Translations under genes and position numbers: made by a program | The notes under the pieces: model-generated | The model's input: only the letters and a program-made list of their open reading frames with translations | Database searches by the model: none | What the model was told of the DNA's origin: nothing | Assembly: GCA_029883965.1 (NCBI GenBank) | Contig: JAOUIN010000024.1 | Span: 1 to 16,875 of the forward strand | Source: Betaproteobacteria bacterium | GTDB lineage: Bacteria; Pseudomonadota; Gammaproteobacteria; Burkholderiales; SG8-41 | Direction of reading: 5' to 3' | DNA: 16,875 nucleotides | Part shown: positions 13,578 to 16,875 of the stretch, piece by piece | How positions within the stretch are numbered: position 1 is the first letter of the stretch | Layout of the letters: every line of letters starts with the position of its first letter

Positions 13578-14669
13578 CTAGTTTGCGGTCAGCGCCAGCA
13601 GCTTCTGGTAGGCGTCTTCAAACTGTTTCAGCCCGTCGGCCTGCAGTTCCTCGCCGATGGCGTCGAGGTCGATGCCCAGGCCCTGCAGCGCCTCGAACTG
13701 TTCTTGCGCGCCCTCGATGTTCTTTTCCAGTGTTGCTTCAGCGCGTCCGTGCTCCCGGAACGCCGCAAGCGTGGCGTCCGGCACGGTGTTGACGGTGCGC
13801 GGTCCGATCAGCGAATCGACATAAAGTACATCGCTGTAAGCGGGATTCTTGGTACCTGTGCTGGCCCACAGCATGGTCTGCGGCCGGGCGCCGCGTTTGG
13901 CGAGTACGCCGAAAGCCTTGTCGCCGAAAGTCTTGCGGTTTTCCTGAAAAGCCAGTTTTGCCAGTGCCACCGCCGAGCGTCCACGCAAACCCAGCGCGTC
14001 GCCGCCGATGGCTTCGAGACGCTTGTCGAGCAGCGTATCGACGCGGCTGAGAAACAGGCTCGCCACGGATTTGACCTTGCGGGCGTCGCCGCCGCCGTCG
14101 AGTAGACGGGTGATGCCGCTCAAATAGGAATTAGTCACCGCGCGCACGTGACGCAATGAAAACATCAGCGTGACGTTGACCGAGCAGCCCTGTGCAATCA
14201 GCTCCTCGATTGCCGCGAGACCCGCGGTGGTCGCAGGTACCTTGATCAGCAGGTTGGCGCGGTTGACTGCCGCTTTGAGCCGCAACCCGGCGGCCACGGT
14301 GGTTTCAGTGTTATGTGCCAGCGCCGGCGAGACCTCCAGGCTGACATAACCGTCTTCGCCGGCACTGGCCTTGTAAACGGGCTGCAGCAGATCGCAGGCC
14401 TGCTGGATGTCCGCAATCGCCAGCGTTTCATAGCGCTGTTCAGCGGAGATCGTTTTGTCGCTTTTGAGTTTTTCCAGGTCTTCGGCGTAGTGCGGGCTTT
14501 CGCTGATGGCCTTGAAAAAAATCGACGGGTTGGACGTAACACCTGCAATCTTGTCCTCCGCGATCATGGTCTTGAGTGTGCCCTCGCGCAGCAGCGTGCG
14601 AGAAAGGTTGTCCAGCCAGATGCGTTGGCCCAGTGCGTAAAGCCGGAGCAGGGGATTCATGGTGGTCAT
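13578..14669 (-). CDS. tal: Transaldolase (long, 363-residue type)
   Basis: Transfers a dihydroxyacetone unit between sugar phosphates in the non-oxidative pentose phosphate pathway, in the cytoplasm. The Schiff-base lysine is K143 in NLLIKVPATTAGLAAIEELI. Other family segments: SIWLDN-like RIWLDNLSR (17-24), AGVTSNPSIF (42-51), SLEVSPALA (110-118), GCSVNVTLMFS and RVDTLLDKRLE. At 363 residues it belongs to the longer transaldolase group seen in actinobacteria, cyanobacteria and several proteobacteria, rather than the about 317-residue TalB type. A start at ATG 14669 is used (GGAA about 9 bases upstream); ATG 14660 three codons later is possible. It follows nudC by 23 bases on the same strand and is probably co-transcribed. 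Confidence 0.95.
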   Translation of the reverse strand: MTTMNPLLRLYALGQRIWLDNLSRTLLREGTLKTMIAEDKIAGVTSNPSIFFKAISESPHYAEDLEKLKSDKTISAEQRYETLAIADIQQACDLLQPVYKASAGEDGYVSLEVSPALAHNTETTVAAGLRLKAAVNRANLLIKVPATTAGLAAIEELIAQGCSVNVTLMFSLRHVRAVTNSYLSGITRLLDGGGDARKVKSVASLFLSRVDTLLDKRLEAIGGDALGLRGRSAVALAKLAFQENRKTFGDKAFGVLAKRGARPQTMLWASTGTKNPAYSDVLYVDSLIGPRTVNTVPDATLAAFREHGRAEATLEKNIEGAQEQFEALQGLGIDLDAIGEELQADGLKQFEDAYQKLLALTAN

Positions 14670-14692
14670 TGTCGAATTCCGGTGTTGTAGGG

Positions 14693-15529
14693 TCAGGGGC
14701 GCGGATATTGCTGCGCCAGTGAGGCCGCCACGGTGGTGATCAGCCGGCGCGAGATGCTGATGCTGGGTGGCAGGTGGGGTAGAGCCTCGACATCGAACCA
14801 GGTGGCTTCCTCGATTTCGACGCCATCGGGACGGACGGCACCGCCGGAATACTCGGCGATAAACGCGACCATCAGCGAGTGCGGAAAGGGCCAGGGCTGG
14901 CTGCCGAAGTAATGCAGCTTGCCGACTTCAACGCCGACCTCTTCACGCGTTTCCCGTGCCACCGTGTCTTCCAGCATTTCGCCCGGCTCGACAAAACCCG
15001 CGATTGCCGAATAACGTCCCGCGGGCCAAATGGCCTTGCGCGCGAGCAGCAGCTCACGGCCGCGGGTGATCAGCACCATGACCGCAGGTGACACCGGCGG
15101 ATAGCTGGTGAAGCGGCAGGCCGGACAGGCACGCGCGCGTTCATCGGTGCGGGGCTGCATCGGTGTGCCGCAGCGGCTGCAAAACTGGTGATTGCGTTCC
15201 CATTCGATCAACTGGAAGGCGCGTCCCGACAGTGCGGCGACGGTATCGTCGACCAAGCCGAACAGGTCGCGCAGGCCGAGCGCCGACCAGCCGGCGGGCA
15301 GCGGATGGGCTTCGTCAACCTCAGCGGCGTAACAATGCCGCTCGCCGAGCAGGCCGAGATAATGGCTGCGTACCGGTGCGATGCCGTGATCGCCCAGGGT
15401 GGCGCAACAGGGCAGTGCCGGCGCGTCCGGATTCTGCACCATGATGGATGTGCGCTGAAACGCGAACCACAGCGCCGGACTGTCCTGCGCGGGCGGAGGT
15501 GTGAACAGCGGAATGTACAAATCGGGCAC
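14693..15529 (-). CDS. nudC: NAD(+)/NADH pyrophosphatase NudC (Nudix hydrolase)
   Basis: Hydrolyses NADH/NAD to nicotinamide mononucleotide and AMP; in E. coli the enzyme also removes NAD caps from RNA. The 278 residues have an N-terminal domain, a zinc ribbon with C117, C120, C135 and C138 (FCSRCG ... CPAC), and the Nudix box at 178-200. In the box G178, E184, R192, E193, E196 and E197 are in register; Thr194 sits where a hydrophobic residue is usual. The NudC-specific SQPWPFPHS motif is at 210-218, distinguishing it from other Nudix enzymes. The start is the GTG at 15529: no ATG or better site lies upstream before the frame loses homology, and no Shine-Dalgarno is visible. A TATACT box lies upstream. 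Downstream is tal (23-base gap). Confidence 0.94.
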   Translation of the reverse strand: MPDLYIPLFTPPPAQDSPALWFAFQRTSIMVQNPDAPALPCCATLGDHGIAPVRSHYLGLLGERHCYAAEVDEAHPLPAGWSALGLRDLFGLVDDTVAALSGRAFQLIEWERNHQFCSRCGTPMQPRTDERARACPACRFTSYPPVSPAVMVLITRGRELLLARKAIWPAGRYSAIAGFVEPGEMLEDTVARETREEVGVEVGKLHYFGSQPWPFPHSLMVAFIAEYSGGAVRPDGVEIEEATWFDVEALPHLPPSISISRRLITTVAASLAQQYPRP

Positions 15530-15555
15530 GGTATTTACTCGCGATTTAAGCTGCG

Positions 15556-15561
15556 AGTATA
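15556..15561 (-). promoter_or_regulatory. Candidate -10 box upstream of nudC
   Basis: On the minus strand 15556-15561 reads TATACT (5/6), which would start transcription near 15549, about 20 bases before the nudC GTG. No acceptable -35 hexamer is seen at 16-18 bases. It lies in the 78-base gap between the iron-sulfur protein stop and nudC. Weak evidence. Confidence 0.3.
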
Positions 15562-15607
15562 GCCTTTGACGGCGCTGTTGGTTTCGCTGCCCGAGTCAGC
15601 GGGTGAA

Positions 15608-16867
15608 TCAATCCACTATATGTTCGGCGACCACTTCCAGCAGGCTGGCCATTTTTTTGTCCCACTTATAGTGGGCCTGCCCGTCGTCGAAGGTCTGCCG
15701 GCAGTTGGAGCAACTGGTGACTGGCAGTTCAGCACCTGTAGCGTCGATCTGCTGCATTTTGATATTGAAGGCGGCATAACGCATCTCGTCGGCACGATGG
15801 ATGGTGACGACGCCACCACCGCCGCCGCAGCAATAGCTGAGGTTGCCGCTGTCCTGCATCTCGTGCAGATCCGCGCCCAGCGCCTGCAACACGTCGCGCG
15901 GGGCCTGCGTGGCGCCGCCGCGTCGCGAGACCTGACAGGGATCGTGGAAGGTGACGGAGGTTTCCATTTTTTTCAGTTTCAGTTTTCCGCTGCGTAACTG
16001 TTCGGCTAGAAACTCGGAAATGTGCAGGACTTCGAACGGCAGCGGCTTGCCATAGACGTTGGCGCCCTGCCAGCGCAGCGCGCCGTAGGCATGGCCGCAC
16101 TCGGGCAATACCAGTGTTTTTGCCCCTGCACCGATCGCGGCGTTGATCAGCTTCATGCTCATGTCTTTCTGCCACGCCGCATTGCCGGACAATAGACCGA
16201 AGTTGGTGGCCTCATAGCCGTCGCTGCGCAAGGTCCAGTTGATGCCGAGGTGATTCATGATTTTTGCCAGAGCGACGATGGACTCGGGGTATTTCATGAT
16301 CTCGATCGACGACAACGTACACACCACGTCAGCCTGCGACCGGTCGAGCGGGATTTTCACGTCGTAATCATCCGCGAGCCATTCGATGCGGTCTTGCAGC
16401 ACTTTCGGCGTAGCGCCCAGAGGGCTGCCTTCGCGCTCGGCGCGTTCGGCAACGGCCCACAGTTCATGCGGCACCAGACCGGCGGCGAACATGCCGTGTC
16501 GCGCCTGGCTCACCAGTGTGGCGATGTCGATGCCCATCGGGCACGCCATCGTGCAGCGCCCGCACACGGTGCAGCTGTCATAGAGCAGGTGTTGCCACTC
16601 TTCGAGTTCCTCGACCGTGACTTCCGGCTTGAGGTTGAAGGCGCGGTAGGCGAAAGCGAACGGGCCGGCTTCGCGCTTGTAGGCCTGCTTGAAGGGTTCC
16701 AGTTTCCAGATCGGCGTGTACTTGGGATCGCCGGTGACCTTGTAGAAATGGCAGGCCTCGGCACAGTGGCCGCAATGAATGCACGACTCCATGTAGGTCG
16801 CGGTGGTCGAACTGAAATCCTTGATGAATCCCTGCATCGCCAGTTTGACGCGCTCGGAGTCGCTCAT
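15608..16867 (-). CDS. (Fe-S)-binding oxidoreductase, HdrD/DsrK/GlpC-like, with one intact and one degenerate CCG domain
   Basis: A 419-residue electron-transfer protein. The N terminus has two cubane [4Fe-4S] motifs: C29, C32, C35, C39 (CIHCGHCAEAC) and C99, C102, C105, C109 (CTVCGRCTMACP). The C-terminal half has two Cys-rich (CCG) repeats. The second is complete (C311, C346-C347, C386, C389; HDPC, YCCGGGGG, CSNC), as in proteins carrying a noncubane cluster. The first keeps Cys183 and PECGHAY (255-261) but has lost the CCG pair. No membrane helix is seen, so such proteins normally pair with a membrane or flavin partner, which may lie just outside the window. The ATG at 16867 is eight bases from the edge, with AGGG in front; the upstream neighbour is cut off. 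The electron donor and acceptor cannot be told. Confidence 0.85.
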   Translation of the reverse strand: MSDSERVKLAMQGFIKDFSSTTATYMESCIHCGHCAEACHFYKVTGDPKYTPIWKLEPFKQAYKREAGPFAFAYRAFNLKPEVTVEELEEWQHLLYDSCTVCGRCTMACPMGIDIATLVSQARHGMFAAGLVPHELWAVAERAEREGSPLGATPKVLQDRIEWLADDYDVKIPLDRSQADVVCTLSSIEIMKYPESIVALAKIMNHLGINWTLRSDGYEATNFGLLSGNAAWQKDMSMKLINAAIGAGAKTLVLPECGHAYGALRWQGANVYGKPLPFEVLHISEFLAEQLRSGKLKLKKMETSVTFHDPCQVSRRGGATQAPRDVLQALGADLHEMQDSGNLSYCCGGGGGVVTIHRADEMRYAAFNIKMQQIDATGAELPVTSCSNCRQTFDDGQAHYKWDKKMASLLEVVAEHIVD

Positions 16868-16875
16868 GTCGCCCT

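Noticed and set aside
13562..13587. Imperfect hairpin (GCGCAAC / GTTTGCG) between the dnaQ and tal stops as a bidirectional terminator
   Set aside because: The stem has a bulge, a 12-base loop and no T-run on either side; too weak to annotate.
1..16875. Search for tRNA, rRNA, CRISPR arrays, insertion sequences, integrase or toxin-antitoxin genes
   Set aside because: No cloverleaf, spaced repeats, terminal inverted repeats, transposase or integrase motifs, or small paired genes were seen on either strand.

Overview
The window looks like a chromosomal, GC-rich, densely packed segment of a Gram-negative proteobacterium, most likely a betaproteobacterium (my inference from the PpiD, FabI, MltD and transaldolase types and from gene order; no rRNA or tRNA is present to confirm it). 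I see no mobile elements, no CRISPR and no RNA genes. No gene-free stretch exceeds 300 bases. The longest is the 198-base mltD leader/promoter region at 10615-10812.

Layout. (a) 2-1660: 3' part of ppiD (periplasmic folding factor), cut by the window edge, convergent with fabI (1718-2509, minus; enoyl-ACP reductase). (b) 2599-9183: a tightly overlapping four-gene plus-strand operon encoding a complete peptide-type ABC importer: a solute-binding protein, two permeases and one polypeptide with two fused ATPase domains. It is divergent from fabI. (c) 9049-13561: the block mltD - gloB - methyltransferase (YafS-like) - rnhA - dnaQ, the same neighbourhood as in Escherichia coli. Here mltD and gloB are on minus; the methyltransferase, rnhA and dnaQ are on plus with overlapping stop/start codons. 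The mltD reading frame runs 135 bases into the 3' end of the ABC ATPase gene on the opposite strand. (d) 13578-16867: a minus-strand set of transaldolase, NADH pyrophosphatase (nudC) and an iron-sulfur oxidoreductase of the HdrD/DsrK/GlpC type. It converges on dnaQ.

How it fits together. Most genes are housekeeping: envelope folding, fatty-acid elongation, murein turnover, methylglyoxal detoxification, RNA-primer removal, replication proofreading, pentose phosphate metabolism and NAD(H) turnover. The least explained parts are three. The ABC importer has unusual architecture: a binding protein with both a lipoprotein-like N terminus and a C-terminal membrane anchor, and a permease with about 200 extra N-terminal residues. 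The iron-sulfur protein has one of its two Cys-rich domains degenerate. The methyltransferase lacks the glycine-rich SAM motif. I did not find a clear-cut novel defence or mobile system; the importer is the best candidate for an uncharacterised function.
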